The notes beneath the pieces were generated by a model. The model worked only from the letters and a program-made list of their open reading frames with translations. It searched no databases and was not told the origin of the DNA. DNA of 64,000 nt. Origin: Archangium violaceum (GTDB lineage Bacteria > Myxococcota > Myxococcia > Myxococcales > Myxococcaceae). The stretch covers positions 372,001 through 436,000 of the forward strand of contig NZ_CP069338.1 of NCBI RefSeq assembly GCF_016859125.1, in the 5' to 3' direction. Positions 45,965-54,956 of this stretch are shown here, piece after piece (within the stretch, counting starts at the first letter, position 1; the number at the start of each line of letters is the position of its first letter). A program made the translations under genes and the position numbers.

Positions 45965-46052
45965 GAGGTCCCTCTTCTACGGCGCGGCCCTCCGGGAAAC
46001 CACCGGGACCTCCGCACATCTTCAGCCCTGGGGGAACCGCCGACGAAACCAC

Positions 46053-46910
46053 TCATCCCCCGCGCTGCCTGAGGCGCTCCAGCTCGGCCTGTGACTCCGC
46101 GAGGCGGCGCTCCAGTTCCTCCCTCCGCCGCGTCTCGTCCGCCAGACGCCGCTCCGCTTCCTGGCGCAGCTGCTCCGCTTCCTGGCGCAGCCGCTCCGCC
46201 GCCTCCAACTGCCGGGCTTCCTCATCCGCGCGCCGCTGCAACCCCTCCATCATCTCCTGCATCCGGGCGATGAGCTCCTCGTACTCCAGCAGCAACGCGT
46301 GCCCCGCCCAGAATCGCAGCCGCCCCTCTTCCACCTGCAACTCCAGCCCCAACACCTCCGAGCCGTAGCGGCCCTGCTCCGGTGTGATGGGCACGTATTC
46401 CCTCGCCTCGCTCGACGGCAGCCGATAACCCTCCAGCCGCTGACGGGCCCGGTCGTAGATGAAGTACTCGGGGATACCCAGTCGCGCGTAGCGCCTCACG
46501 TTGTACTCGGCGTCCTTCTTCCGATCGCCGCCGACGTGGACCTCCAGCACCCAGTCCAGCCCCTTGCCCTCGTGACTCACCACCCACTTGTTCCGAGGGT
46601 GTGTCTCGGCGTCCAGCACGGCCAGCAGGTCCGGCGCGAAGCGCCGCTCGGCGGGGTAGTACACCGGCAGCTCCGTGCCCAGGTACACCCGCCGCCGTTG
46701 CCGGGAGAAGAACCCCTTGAGGGCCTGCAACGCCCCCATCTTCGCCTGGGAGTGCAGGTCTCCCTCCGGCATCGCCATCTCATCCCACGTCACCTCCCCG
46801 GGCAGGGCCTCCACCACCCGGGCCCGCTCCTCCTCGCTCATCCTCGCCCACTCTTCCCGAGAGGGTGCCCGGGGAAAGGCGTCCTCCCGCTCCTGTTCGT
46901 CCCGTGCCAT
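46053..46910 (-). CDS. Uma2-family (DUF820) PD-(D/E)XK protein with coiled-coil tail
   Basis: 285 residues. The Uma2 nuclease fold spans about 45-200 (MPEGDLHSQAKMGALQAL, PDLLAV with Asp94, LDWVLEV with Glu123, YARLGIPEYFIYD). The expected Lys after Glu is replaced (LEVHVGG), so activity is doubtful. Residues about 225-285 form a coiled coil (ERLRQEAEQLRQEAERRLADE). Uma2 proteins are expanded in cyanobacteria and myxobacteria, and their role is unclear. Start chosen at MARDEQ; a longer frame lacks conservation. Confidence 0.85.
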   Translation of the reverse strand: MARDEQEREDAFPRAPSREEWARMSEEERARVVEALPGEVTWDEMAMPEGDLHSQAKMGALQALKGFFSRQRRRVYLGTELPVYYPAERRFAPDLLAVLDAETHPRNKWVVSHEGKGLDWVLEVHVGGDRKKDAEYNVRRYARLGIPEYFIYDRARQRLEGYRLPSSEAREYVPITPEQGRYGSEVLGLELQVEEGRLRFWAGHALLLEYEELIARMQEMMEGLQRRADEEARQLEAAERLRQEAEQLRQEAERRLADETRRREELERRLAESQAELERLRQRGG

Positions 46911-47077
46911 GCCCGCCAGGGTGAGGCGCGCGGCGGGCCCGGTCAATCGTCCCCGCGGCGCCGGTGAGCAAGCGGTGGGCCATGTGACACAGGCACGCCC
47001 CTCCGAGCGGGCGTCGCCGGGAAGCGCGGCGCGTCCGTTCCAGCTCACGCCCCGCGCGTCTCATTCGAGGGACGGAG

Positions 47078-47635
47078 TCAGGCTCGCGCCACCAGCCGGG
47101 CCTCGTGCCGACCCTCTTCCGTCCAGCCCTCGGTGTACGAGACGAGCTCCAGCCCCTGGATCAGGCTGGGCAGCTCACCATCCTCAAGCAGGAAGCGCGC
47201 CGAGGGATGCGCATGCCGCCGCAGGTTGCTCCGGGTGGGTTGGGCGAAGACGAGCAGGCCACCCGGCGCGAGCACCTTCGGGAACTCGGCGAACAGCGGC
47301 CGCCAGAGGAAGTTCAGGCAGAGGACGAGCGCGTAGGGCCCGGGAGGAAGTGGCTCCATCTCCACGTCCAGACGCTGGAGCCGGAGTTCCACCTTCGCCT
47401 CGCGCGCGGCCTCCCCGGCCCGCTCGAGCGCGACATCCGAGATGTCCGCCAGGGTGACGTCCAGGCCTCGTCTCGCGAGCCACAGGGCGTCATGTCCGGC
47501 TCCTCCCGCGACGTCGAGCGCCCGGCCCGTGCTCGGGAGCCGAGCATCGAGAGAACGGAGGAACCCGGAGGGCTCCCCTGTCCCCGTCTGTTCGCGGTAA
47601 CGGGTGTTCCACCTCTGCCGATCCTGCTCGGACAT
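47078..47635 (-). CDS. Class I SAM-dependent methyltransferase
   Basis: 185 residues, TehB-like size. It has the SAM-binding LDVAGGAGHDALWLARRG (about 40-57, a variant of DxGxGxG with Ala at the usual acidic position), DVTLADISDVAL (acidic loop II), and LVLCLNFLWRPLF. A strong GGAGGAGGGG precedes the ATG. The substrate is unknown. It begins 19 bases after the preceding lipoprotein gene, so the two probably form an operon. Confidence 0.85.
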   Translation of the reverse strand: MSEQDRQRWNTRYREQTGTGEPSGFLRSLDARLPSTGRALDVAGGAGHDALWLARRGLDVTLADISDVALERAGEAAREAKVELRLQRLDVEMEPLPPGPYALVLCLNFLWRPLFAEFPKVLAPGGLLVFAQPTRSNLRRHAHPSARFLLEDGELPSLIQGLELVSYTEGWTEEGRHEARLVARA

Positions 47636-47654
47636 GGCCCCTCCTCCGGAGCAC

Positions 47655-48389
47655 TCACTTCGCGTCCAGCTCGCGTTCCGCCTCCGGCGCCAACGCCCGG
47701 AAGGGGATCTCCTCCCCGGACGAGACCACGCAGTCGAGATCCTCACCACCGGAAGTCCATGGCAGGCACACCAGAGGCGTCCCCGCCGGTACGTTGCCAC
47801 GCGCCTGGCCCCTGACGCACAGGCGACGCTTCTTGCCGGAGTCCGCCGGATCACACTCCACGTCCGTCGCATCTCGCACTGGCCCGAGCCGCACCTTCCG
47901 CGACGTGCGCTCCCGACAGAGCGACATGCGCTCGCCAGGAGATTCGCAGGTCAGGGGCGCACCCGAGGTCGACGCGGAACCCTGGCCCAGGCTCGCACAT
48001 GACACCCGCGACACGCTCGCATTGCAGGAGCCGCGCCCCCCGGACACGTTGCTGTCGTACCAGAGCTCCCATCGCGATCCGTCCGCCTTGCGGACGTAAC
48101 CCGCGATGATCTCCGAGTCTATCCCCTGCAAGGTCACGAGCGCGCGGAAGGGACGGCCCTCGGCATCCGCCTTCCGCACGCATGCCGAGACCGTGCTCCA
48201 CGCCGCTGGCTCGCGACCCCACCCGCAGTCCACCGCCGAGGGCCCCGCCTCCTGGAGCACGAGCTCCTCGATGGAGCAGGGCGCACACTGGACCTCCACA
48301 TAGCGCACCGTCGCGGGAGGCTCGGACCGCCTCGTATGGCACGCCCCGGTGAGCCACAACAGCACCATTCCCATCAGGAGTCGTCTCAT
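47655..48389 (-). CDS. Cys-rich lipoprotein of unknown function
   Basis: 244 residues, lipobox LTGAC (Cys18 of MRRLLMGMVLLWLTGAC). The mature protein has at least 12 further Cys (QCAPCS, VDCGW, SACV, GSCN, VSCA, TCESP, LCRER, ECDP, LCVRG, VCLP, DCVV), so it is probably disulfide-stabilised and periplasmic-face. No known domain. It is divergent from the 416-residue gene at 48451; the 61-base gap must hold both promoters. Confidence 0.75.
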   Translation of the reverse strand: MRRLLMGMVLLWLTGACHTRRSEPPATVRYVEVQCAPCSIEELVLQEAGPSAVDCGWGREPAAWSTVSACVRKADAEGRPFRALVTLQGIDSEIIAGYVRKADGSRWELWYDSNVSGGRGSCNASVSRVSCASLGQGSASTSGAPLTCESPGERMSLCRERTSRKVRLGPVRDATDVECDPADSGKKRRLCVRGQARGNVPAGTPLVCLPWTSGGEDLDCVVSSGEEIPFRALAPEAERELDAK

Positions 48390-48450
48390 TCTCGTCACTC
48401 TTCCCGGAGGGCCGAGCCTACTCCGTGCGTACGGGTTACGCTCGCCAGGT

Positions 48451-49701
48451 ATGCAGCCCACGTCCGTCCCATCCTCGGACATCCGTCGCCAGCTCGAGGG
48501 CCGCTTCGATGCGTTGGAAGCGGCGCGGAAGCCCTATGCGGAACTGGAGGGGCTGCTGCGCTCCTGGAAATGGGAGCGCCTCCTGCATGCGAACCTGGAG
48601 CTGCTGCGGGAAGTGACCCGCCAGGAGCCCGTCCTCGAGGAGTTGCTCGTCCGTTTCCACAAGCGCGCGGAAGCGGAAGGTTGGCCCGAGGAGACTCCGG
48701 AGCTCCGGCTCTCACGCGAGTTGGAGGCCCGGCGTCAGCGGCTGGGCGGTCTCATCCACGAGCGGCTCCGCTGGTCCGAGAGGGAGGGCACCCTCGCCGA
48801 GGCGCTCGGTCAGCTCGCGCAGCACGTCCTCCAGGGCATCCCTTCGCCCCTCCATGCCCGGGAACGGCTGCTGTTCCGGGGAGCGTTCAGACCGAGTCTC
48901 AAGTCCCCCTTCTGGTTCTCCCTGGCCATCCCCCTCTCCCTTCATTCCTACCCCTCCGCTGGAGCCCTGTGGCTGCTGATGGCGCTGCTCTGGTTCGGCC
49001 TCCAGTACCGGCGCTCCGGGAACTGCTGGCTCACCCAGGAGCGGCTCGTGTGGAAGCCCCGGCGAGGTCAACCCGTCCAGGTGCTCCTGCGCTCCATTCC
49101 TCCCCAGGGCCTCCGGCGCATCCTCGACAGCGTGCGCGTGGAGGTGGAGGACGGCTTCCCCGTCCAGCTGGAGTCCCTCACGGATGCGGAACGGCTCATC
49201 ACCTTGATGGAGCTCTACCGCCAGCCCCCGCTCCTCGGTGCGGCCGTGTCCGAGCGTCCGCTCGAGGCCGTCTGCATCCCGGGGCTCCGCCGCCAGGTGC
49301 CCGGTGGTGCCTGGGTCGAGCCCCACGTCGAGCCGGGTTGTCTCGTCATCCGCCCCGACCGGGTCGCCTTCCTCCCGACGCAAGACGGAGCCCGCGTGCT
49401 CGCGGCACTCGGCGGAACCTGGAGCGCTCCCACTCGCGCGGGACTCACGGTCTCGCGGCTCCTCGAGCAGCTCCGCTGGCTACCCGACACCGAGTTCGAC
49501 AGGCTCCTCGCTCATGCGGCCGTGGAATCGGGCGGACTGCTGCGCGAGGCCCGCGAGCTCCGCGTGAGTCAGAGCGAGGAGAACGAGCCCCTGTACCTGC
49601 TCTCACGGGATGGCGTGGAGCTCTGTGGTAGACCCGGCCCCAAGGAGCGAGCGGAACTCTCGCTCCTGTGGAGCCGTCTGCGGGACGCCGGGCTCCGGTG
49701 A
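48451..49701 (+). CDS. Membrane-associated hypothetical protein with PH-like segment
   Basis: 416 residues. A helical N-terminal region (about 1-140) is rich in Leu, Glu and Arg. Two adjacent membrane segments follow (about 152-190, SPFWFSLAIPLSLHSYPS and GALWLLMALLWFGLQY). After them YRRSGNCWLTQERLVWKPRRGQPVQV resembles the first strands of bacterial PH (bPH) domains. The C-terminal half (about 270-416) is a soluble domain, no family recognised. A weak AGG precedes the ATG. It is followed by a GC-rich dispersed repeat copy. Confidence 0.7.
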   Translation: MQPTSVPSSDIRRQLEGRFDALEAARKPYAELEGLLRSWKWERLLHANLELLREVTRQEPVLEELLVRFHKRAEAEGWPEETPELRLSRELEARRQRLGGLIHERLRWSEREGTLAEALGQLAQHVLQGIPSPLHARERLLFRGAFRPSLKSPFWFSLAIPLSLHSYPSAGALWLLMALLWFGLQYRRSGNCWLTQERLVWKPRRGQPVQVLLRSIPPQGLRRILDSVRVEVEDGFPVQLESLTDAERLITLMELYRQPPLLGAAVSERPLEAVCIPGLRRQVPGGAWVEPHVEPGCLVIRPDRVAFLPTQDGARVLAALGGTWSAPTRAGLTVSRLLEQLRWLPDTEFDRLLAHAAVESGGLLREARELRVSQSEENEPLYLLSRDGVELCGRPGPKERAELSLLWSRLRDAGLR

Positions 49702-49730
49702 AGCCTGGATTTGAAGCAGTGTCGGCACGA

Positions 49731-49770
49731 CCCTCACCCCGACCCGCTCCCAGAGGGAGAGGGAGCGGTG
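49731..49770. repeat. Dispersed GC-rich repeat, copy 2, with terminator-like hairpin
   Basis: CCCTCACCCC followed by CCGCTCCC (49744-49751) and GGGAGCGG (49761-49768), a perfect 8-bp stem with a 9-base loop. It lies between the convergent gene ends at 49701 and 49772, so it can terminate both. Confidence 0.6.
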
Positions 49771-49771
49771 A

Positions 49772-50518
49772 TCAGAAGAGCGTGTCGGCGAGCGTCGCCC
49801 GCGTGTCTCCCGTGAGCACCGTGAAGCGCATCACCCGGTCCTCTCCGCGCCACACTTCGATGGTGCGCGGCAGGGCCCCACCCGTGGCCGGCGAGGAGTA
49901 GTCCAGCAGGCGCACGTCCCAGGCCGTGCCCTTCGCGTCCTTGTAGCGCAGCCGCGCCGGCCGGAAGTCCTCCTTGTACACCCAGAACTGCGGCTTGCCC
50001 TCGCCCTGCGGCCCCAGCACGTACACCACGTCACCGCCGAAGCGCGCCAGCGACGTCGAGCGCGGCTCGATGCCCAGCGAGCGCAGGTGCTCCTCCACCA
50101 CCTCGCGACTGTCCTGCACCGTCCCCGCGCGCACCGCCAGCAACGCGCACACCTGCTGAATCGCCTCCGACAACGCGGGAATCTCCGTGCCCTCCACCCG
50201 CTTGCGTCCCCCGGAGGACACCGACGCCACCGTGTTCCCCTCCGGCGCCTGCGCCTCGAAACGGCAGCGGCCCGGCAGCTTCACGTACAGCGAGCCATCC
50301 GCCTCGATGTCCGGCCGATCCGTGGGCAGCCCCAGTGCCGCTCCAGCCTCCTTCACCGCCGGCCCGTAGAAGTGCAGCGAGCCATCCACCTTCAGCGAGG
50401 ACACCTGCTGATCCGCGTTCGCCGCCGACATCCGGCGCAGGATGGAGCCCCCGGGCAGCACGTACGCGCCCGCGCTCAACGCCGCCAGCAGTCCCATGAC
50501 GAAGAGAGAGCGCTTCAT
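49772..50518 (-). CDS. Periplasmic protein, LolA-like
   Basis: 248 residues with an uncleaved-type or Sec signal (MKRSLFVMGLLAALSAGAYVL). The mature sequence alternates short strands (SSLKVDGSLHFYG, ADGSLYVKLPGRCRFEA, PQFWVYKEDFRPARLRYKD, LLDYSSPATGGALPRTIEVWRGED), a pattern like the open beta-barrel of LolA/LppX proteins that carry lipids or lipoproteins. This is inferred from secondary-structure pattern, not from a recognised signature. The start could also be the GTG just before the ATG. It is divergent from the outer-membrane protein gene at 50724. Confidence 0.65.
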   Translation of the reverse strand: MKRSLFVMGLLAALSAGAYVLPGGSILRRMSAANADQQVSSLKVDGSLHFYGPAVKEAGAALGLPTDRPDIEADGSLYVKLPGRCRFEAQAPEGNTVASVSSGGRKRVEGTEIPALSEAIQQVCALLAVRAGTVQDSREVVEEHLRSLGIEPRSTSLARFGGDVVYVLGPQGEGKPQFWVYKEDFRPARLRYKDAKGTAWDVRLLDYSSPATGGALPRTIEVWRGEDRVMRFTVLTGDTRATLADTLF

Positions 50519-50723
50519 CACGACCGCCCCATCCGAATCCCGCCCCGCGTCCACGACAGGGGTGTCGGTGTGTCGACGATCGGCGACGTCGTCTTCGGAA
50601 GGGCCTTCGTGGCCAACTCGACACACTGGCGGATGAGGAGTTCTCTCGTTGATGGGGTGGACATGGGGCGGCGAATCTAGTGATGGCCCACCCCTCCATC
50701 AAGACAGTTAGGATGTGCCCCCC

Positions 50724-51602
50724 ATGTGGCCTCGCCTGACTGTCCTGTTGGCCGTCCTTCTGTCCACCCTCGCCGCCGCCCAGGAGGATTCCGGGGCCGA
50801 TACCTCGATCCGTCCGCCCGCCGAGGACCTGAGAAACCTCATGAGTGCCCGGGGTGTGGGCATGGGCGGCGCCTGGCGCGCCCTGGGTGTCGGGGCCGAG
50901 GCGGGCACCGGCAACCCCGCGGCCCTCGCCGCCTTCCGCACCTACCGCATCGAGCTGACCGGCTCCTGGGACTGGGTAGGCAAGGATGCGCTCGGCATGG
51001 TGGCCGTGGCGGACTCGTCCACCAGCCTGCTCGCCGCCGGGGTGTCCTACCAGCTCATCACGCTCGGCAAGGGCACGCAGCGCGCCACCGGCCACCTCAA
51101 TACGTTGGCCCTCGCGCTGCCGCTGGCCAACAGCCTGATGATCGGCGCCTCCACGCGCTACCTGCTGCTGCGCGGCGCCCGGCAGGCCAATGCCCTCACC
51201 GCCGACGCCGGCATCCTCGTGCGCCCCAGCGACGCCTTCTCCATCGGCGTCTCCGCCCACAACCTCATCGGCACCGGCAACCCCGAGCTCACCCGGTACT
51301 ACTCGGCCCACGCGGGAGTGTTCGCCGGCCTGCTCACCGTCGCGGCGGACGTGCGCGCGGACTTCGAGACGAACGACCGCACCACGTTCACCTATAGCGG
51401 TGGACTCGAGTACGTCCTCGGACAGAGCTTCCCGCTGCGCGCGGGCTACACGTGGGATGGCTTCGCCCGTGCCTCCCAGCTCGGCGTGGGCATCGGCCTG
51501 CTGACGGGAGGAGGCGGCGGCATCGACCTGGCCTACCACCACGACTTCGGCGGAGAGCGGGGACGGCTCGTCGCCCTCACCTTCAAGGTGCAGGTGCGCT
51601 GA
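50724..51602 (+). CDS. PorV/UPF0164-like outer membrane beta-barrel protein
   Basis: 292 residues. A signal peptide (MWPRLTVLLAVLLSTLAAAQ) precedes ARGVGMGGAWRALGVGAEAGTGNPAAL, the characteristic start of PorV/PorQ and FadL-like barrels (GxGMGGA...NPAAL), then repeated amphipathic strands ending in an aromatic/hydrophobic final strand (LVALTFKVQVR). Outer-membrane location is likely. Substrate unknown. A GTG at 50715 in frame is an alternative start. The stop codon lies in a 14-base palindrome shared with the convergent gene. Confidence 0.8.
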   Translation: MWPRLTVLLAVLLSTLAAAQEDSGADTSIRPPAEDLRNLMSARGVGMGGAWRALGVGAEAGTGNPAALAAFRTYRIELTGSWDWVGKDALGMVAVADSSTSLLAAGVSYQLITLGKGTQRATGHLNTLALALPLANSLMIGASTRYLLLRGARQANALTADAGILVRPSDAFSIGVSAHNLIGTGNPELTRYYSAHAGVFAGLLTVAADVRADFETNDRTTFTYSGGLEYVLGQSFPLRAGYTWDGFARASQLGVGIGLLTGGGGGIDLAYHHDFGGERGRLVALTFKVQVR

Positions 51603-51612
51603 GCGCGCTCAG
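51599..51612. terminator. 14-base perfect palindrome spanning two convergent stop codons
   Basis: CTGAGCGCGCTCAG contains the stop of the gene ending at 51602 and that of the gene ending at 51609 on the other strand. It is too short and loopless to be a good terminator. Confidence 0.35.
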
Positions 51613-54600
51613 CCGCGCAGCGGGAGGTAGCGCTCGGAGGCGGAGAAGCGCACCAGCTCCACCAATTCCTGCTCGCTGGACTTGAGGGCACGCAGCGCCG
51701 CCACCGCGGGCCCCGGGCCTCCACAGGCGACGAGCCCCGCGCGATTCGCCGAATGACGGGCTGCCTCCGCGAGCGCCGAGGCATCGAACTCCCGCAGGGC
51801 CGACTCCATCAGCGCCAGCGCCCGCTCTCGGGACCGGGGATGCAGTGCCTCGCGCACCACCCGGGACTCGGGGCCGAACTCCGTCCCGCCGCGCAGCACC
51901 GAGGAGAGGATGGCCACCGCGCGCAGCAGCTGATCCTTCTTCAGGCAGCGCAGCGCGAGCAGGTCCGGCCCGAGACAGGACAGGGCGCGCCCGGCGAAGA
52001 AGCGCAGCTCCGGCTCCGGCAGCATCTGGCGCACCGCGAGCCGGCCCACCAGCAGGCGCGGGGCTCCCGGGTGGACGAGCGAGAAGGGAGGCCCCTCGTC
52101 CTCGGAGATGAAGATCTCGGGGAGCTGCACATCGAGCAGTCGAGCGACGGACTGCAGCACTTCCAGGGCGGCGCGAGCCCCCGGGCCCGAGTCCGGACGA
52201 AGCGGCTCGGAGGAACCCGCGGCCCTGCCGAAGGTGGGGAAGAGGCGGCAGAGGGCATGACCCACGGAGGCGAGCAGCTCGCCCGCGGGGTTGCGCAGAC
52301 CGGGGTGTCGCAGGCCCGCGCGCTCCTCGCGGGTGAGCGTGTGGCGCGGAGGCCGGGGCACGGCGCCCTTCTCCCCCACGAGCGCCGCAGCCACCTCCGC
52401 CATCAACGAGCCCCGCGCCGTGTCGCCCCGGCTCACGAAGAAGGCCGAGAGCTCCCGGTAGGCCGCCGCATCGAGCGGGCGCTCGCGCACACGCTCGATG
52501 GCCGCCGGACGAGCCGTCTCCAGCGGAGCCGGAACCGGAGCCGGCGCGGAAACCGGAGCGGGCCTGGCGGAAACCGAGGGAGCGACAGGAGCGGAAGACT
52601 CGGAGGCCACGGGAGATGGAGTCGCGGCTCCAACCCGGGCACGCCGGCGTACCGGGTCCATCTTCCCCGGAGGCGCCTCCCAGGCGATGAACCGGGTGCT
52701 CTCCACGGCCATCGGAGAGGAGGGCGGCTCGGGCGCGAGCTGGGGCGGAGGAGGGCTCGTGGGAGCAGAGCCCTTGCCCGCGGGGACCACGGGCATCTCG
52801 AGGAGGGTTGGCGCGGACTCGGGCGAGGGGACGGGGGCCGGGGCCTTCGGCGTGGGCGTGAGCTCCACCGTGCCGGGCGGCGGGACGAGGAGGGCGGTGC
52901 GAGAGCCGCTCGGCTCCCGCTTGGGGACGGCGCTGCGAGGCGGCTCGGGGTGCAGCGATGGAACCGCGCGCTCGGCGATGGCCTTGCGCAGGTTCTCCGC
53001 CCGGTTGGCGTACACCTGCGCGCGGGCCGGGTCCCCCAGCACCTCGCGACAGAAGCGCGCGAGACGATCCCAGCTGCCAAGCCGGGCCTCGTCGTCCTCG
53101 GTGGCGGTGGCGGCGTGCTCCATGGCCCACGCGGCCTCGCCGTTCCGCCCCAGCGAGACGAGACGATCCACGAGCAGCAGCCACGCTTCCCTGTGCCCCG
53201 GCTCGAAGCGCACCGCCTGGCGCAGCTCCGCCAGCGAGGCCTCGTGGTCCCCCGCGGCCTCCAGCGTGGCCACCAACTCCAGCCGGGCCTTGCGCGCCGC
53301 CGGTCCACGCGGCTCGCGAGCGAGACGGGCACGCAGCAGGCGGCTCAACCCGACCCTGTCCCCCAGCTGTCGCGTCAGCTCCAGGAGGTGGTCCTGCGCG
53401 AGCAGGTCCTCGGAGTTCTCCGCGAGCACCTCCGACCAGGCCCAGTGGGCGAGCCGCGCATCGGAGAGCGACCCTCCGGCGAGCTCCGCGAGGCACCGCA
53501 GCCCCTCTGCGCGGTGGGCGGTCCGGCGAGGTACGGCGGCGAGCGCGACACGCAGACGCTCGGCCATCCGGGCGCGGTCCGCCTCGGGCACGCACCGGGC
53601 GAGCCCCATCAAGGCCGGGAGCGAGTGGGGGGAGATGGCCACCACCGCCTCGAAGTCCGAGCGGGCGCGGGCCAGCTCGCCCATGGACAACAGCCGCTCG
53701 CCCCGAGCCAGGAACGCCGCGGCACGTGCCCTGGGGTTGCTCGCGCGCTGCACGGCTTCGTCGAGCACGCGCCGCACCACCCAGTCATCCCCATCGGCGC
53801 GCTGGGTCAGGAGCCGCACCTGCTCGGCGAGCGCGGCCTGGTCCCCCGTGAGTGAGACGATCTGGCCATACACCCGGGCCGCCTCCGCGGTGTCCTGCAG
53901 CTCGTCCTCGAGAAGCTCGGCGAGCCGGGTGAGGGTCTCGGCGCGGACCACCAGGTCCTGCGCGCGATCGGCCTGGGCCAGGTAGAACTGGGCCAGCTCG
54001 CGCCAGCTCCGGCGCGCGATGAGCTGGGCCTCGAGACGCGTCTCGTCCGGATTGGCCTGCCGGGGCACCAACTGACGGGAGGGCTCGGTGTCCTCGTCGC
54101 TGCTCCAGGGAATGGGTGCATCCGCCCTGAGCCCCGCCGGTGGAGCAATGAGCGGGGATACGGACCGGAACGCGGGAGCGTCGGAGGTGGACTCATCCTC
54201 CCCGGCGGAGTCGTCCCGCGGAGCGGAGGCGGGAGACGCGGCGAGCGAGACGGGCTGCTCGGACGCCTGGGAGGTGGTCTCGTCCTGCAACCAGGGAGCG
54301 GGCTGCTCGAGCAGGGTGGCGTGTCGCTCCTCGTCGGCGGCCTCGGGAGCCACGGCTCGGGGTTGGGGAGCCCGCGGGGTGAAGCGCGCATCGGGCGGAC
54401 CGAGGGATTCCATGGTGCGCTCATCCTCCGACCAGGGCGAGGAGGGCTCGCCGGTGCCCTCTCGAGAGAGCCGGCGGAGGAGGACGTCGAGGAGCCCGCG
54501 GGCGCGACGATCCTCGGGGGACTCGTCGACGAGCGCCTGGAGCACCTCGACGGCACGAGGAAGCTGCTCCACCCGGCGCAGCACGCGAGCGAGCTGCAGC

Positions 54601-54935
54601 CGTACGGCACGGCGGGTGGGGCCCTGGGTGTGGCCGAGCGAGGACGAGAGGAGCGCGATGGCGGAGGCCTCGGTGCCGGCGCGCAGCGAGAAGGTGACCA
54701 GCGCCGAGGCCAGACGCGGCGTCATGGGCAGGGAGCGGCTGGCGCGGACCAGCTCGCCGAAAGCCCGTGCGGCATGTCCCTGGTTCAGCAGACGGGCGGC
54801 GCTCTGGCGGTGACGTTCGACGAGCGCGGACACGTCGGCGCCCTCCCCGACCCGGGACAGGCCAGCGGGCGAGCGCTGGTGCGTATCGGCTGACTCCGAC
54901 GAACCGGCGTCGTTGCCGTTTCTCACGCCACCCAT
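51609..54935 (-). CDS. Large TPR-like protein, 1108 residues
   Basis: Cytosolic (no signal). Residues about 35-155 and 310-680 consist of helical repeats of TPR type (for example AEVLQALVDESPEDRRARGLL, ARSDFEAVVAISPHSLPALMGLA, LAELRQAVRFEPGHREAWLLLVDRL). The first block is followed by an acidic Pro/Ser linker with three PWxxDExT-like motifs (about 166, 214 and 275). A Pro-rich linker (about 690-830) leads to a C-terminal globular domain (about 840-1108) with FISEDEGPPFSLVHPGAPRLLVG and RFFAGRALSCL, unfamiliar to me. It may be a scaffold or regulator. Start ATG lies only 21 bases from the divergent glycosyltransferase gene. Confidence 0.8.
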   Translation of the reverse strand: MGGVRNGNDAGSSESADTHQRSPAGLSRVGEGADVSALVERHRQSAARLLNQGHAARAFGELVRASRSLPMTPRLASALVTFSLRAGTEASAIALLSSSLGHTQGPTRRAVRLQLARVLRRVEQLPRAVEVLQALVDESPEDRRARGLLDVLLRRLSREGTGEPSSPWSEDERTMESLGPPDARFTPRAPQPRAVAPEAADEERHATLLEQPAPWLQDETTSQASEQPVSLAASPASAPRDDSAGEDESTSDAPAFRSVSPLIAPPAGLRADAPIPWSSDEDTEPSRQLVPRQANPDETRLEAQLIARRSWRELAQFYLAQADRAQDLVVRAETLTRLAELLEDELQDTAEAARVYGQIVSLTGDQAALAEQVRLLTQRADGDDWVVRRVLDEAVQRASNPRARAAAFLARGERLLSMGELARARSDFEAVVAISPHSLPALMGLARCVPEADRARMAERLRVALAAVPRRTAHRAEGLRCLAELAGGSLSDARLAHWAWSEVLAENSEDLLAQDHLLELTRQLGDRVGLSRLLRARLAREPRGPAARKARLELVATLEAAGDHEASLAELRQAVRFEPGHREAWLLLVDRLVSLGRNGEAAWAMEHAATATEDDEARLGSWDRLARFCREVLGDPARAQVYANRAENLRKAIAERAVPSLHPEPPRSAVPKREPSGSRTALLVPPPGTVELTPTPKAPAPVPSPESAPTLLEMPVVPAGKGSAPTSPPPPQLAPEPPSSPMAVESTRFIAWEAPPGKMDPVRRRARVGAATPSPVASESSAPVAPSVSARPAPVSAPAPVPAPLETARPAAIERVRERPLDAAAYRELSAFFVSRGDTARGSLMAEVAAALVGEKGAVPRPPRHTLTREERAGLRHPGLRNPAGELLASVGHALCRLFPTFGRAAGSSEPLRPDSGPGARAALEVLQSVARLLDVQLPEIFISEDEGPPFSLVHPGAPRLLVGRLAVRQMLPEPELRFFAGRALSCLGPDLLALRCLKKDQLLRAVAILSSVLRGGTEFGPESRVVREALHPRSRERALALMESALREFDASALAEAARHSANRAGLVACGGPGPAVAALRALKSSEQELVELVRFSASERYLPLRG

Positions 54936-54956
54936 GGGTGCGGCAGTCTACACAGG

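Noticed and set aside
53900-54935. Short plus-strand frames opposite the TPR gene (for example 54088-54813)
   Set aside because: Ser/Arg-rich antisense translations with no motif; the minus-strand protein has clear helical repeats.
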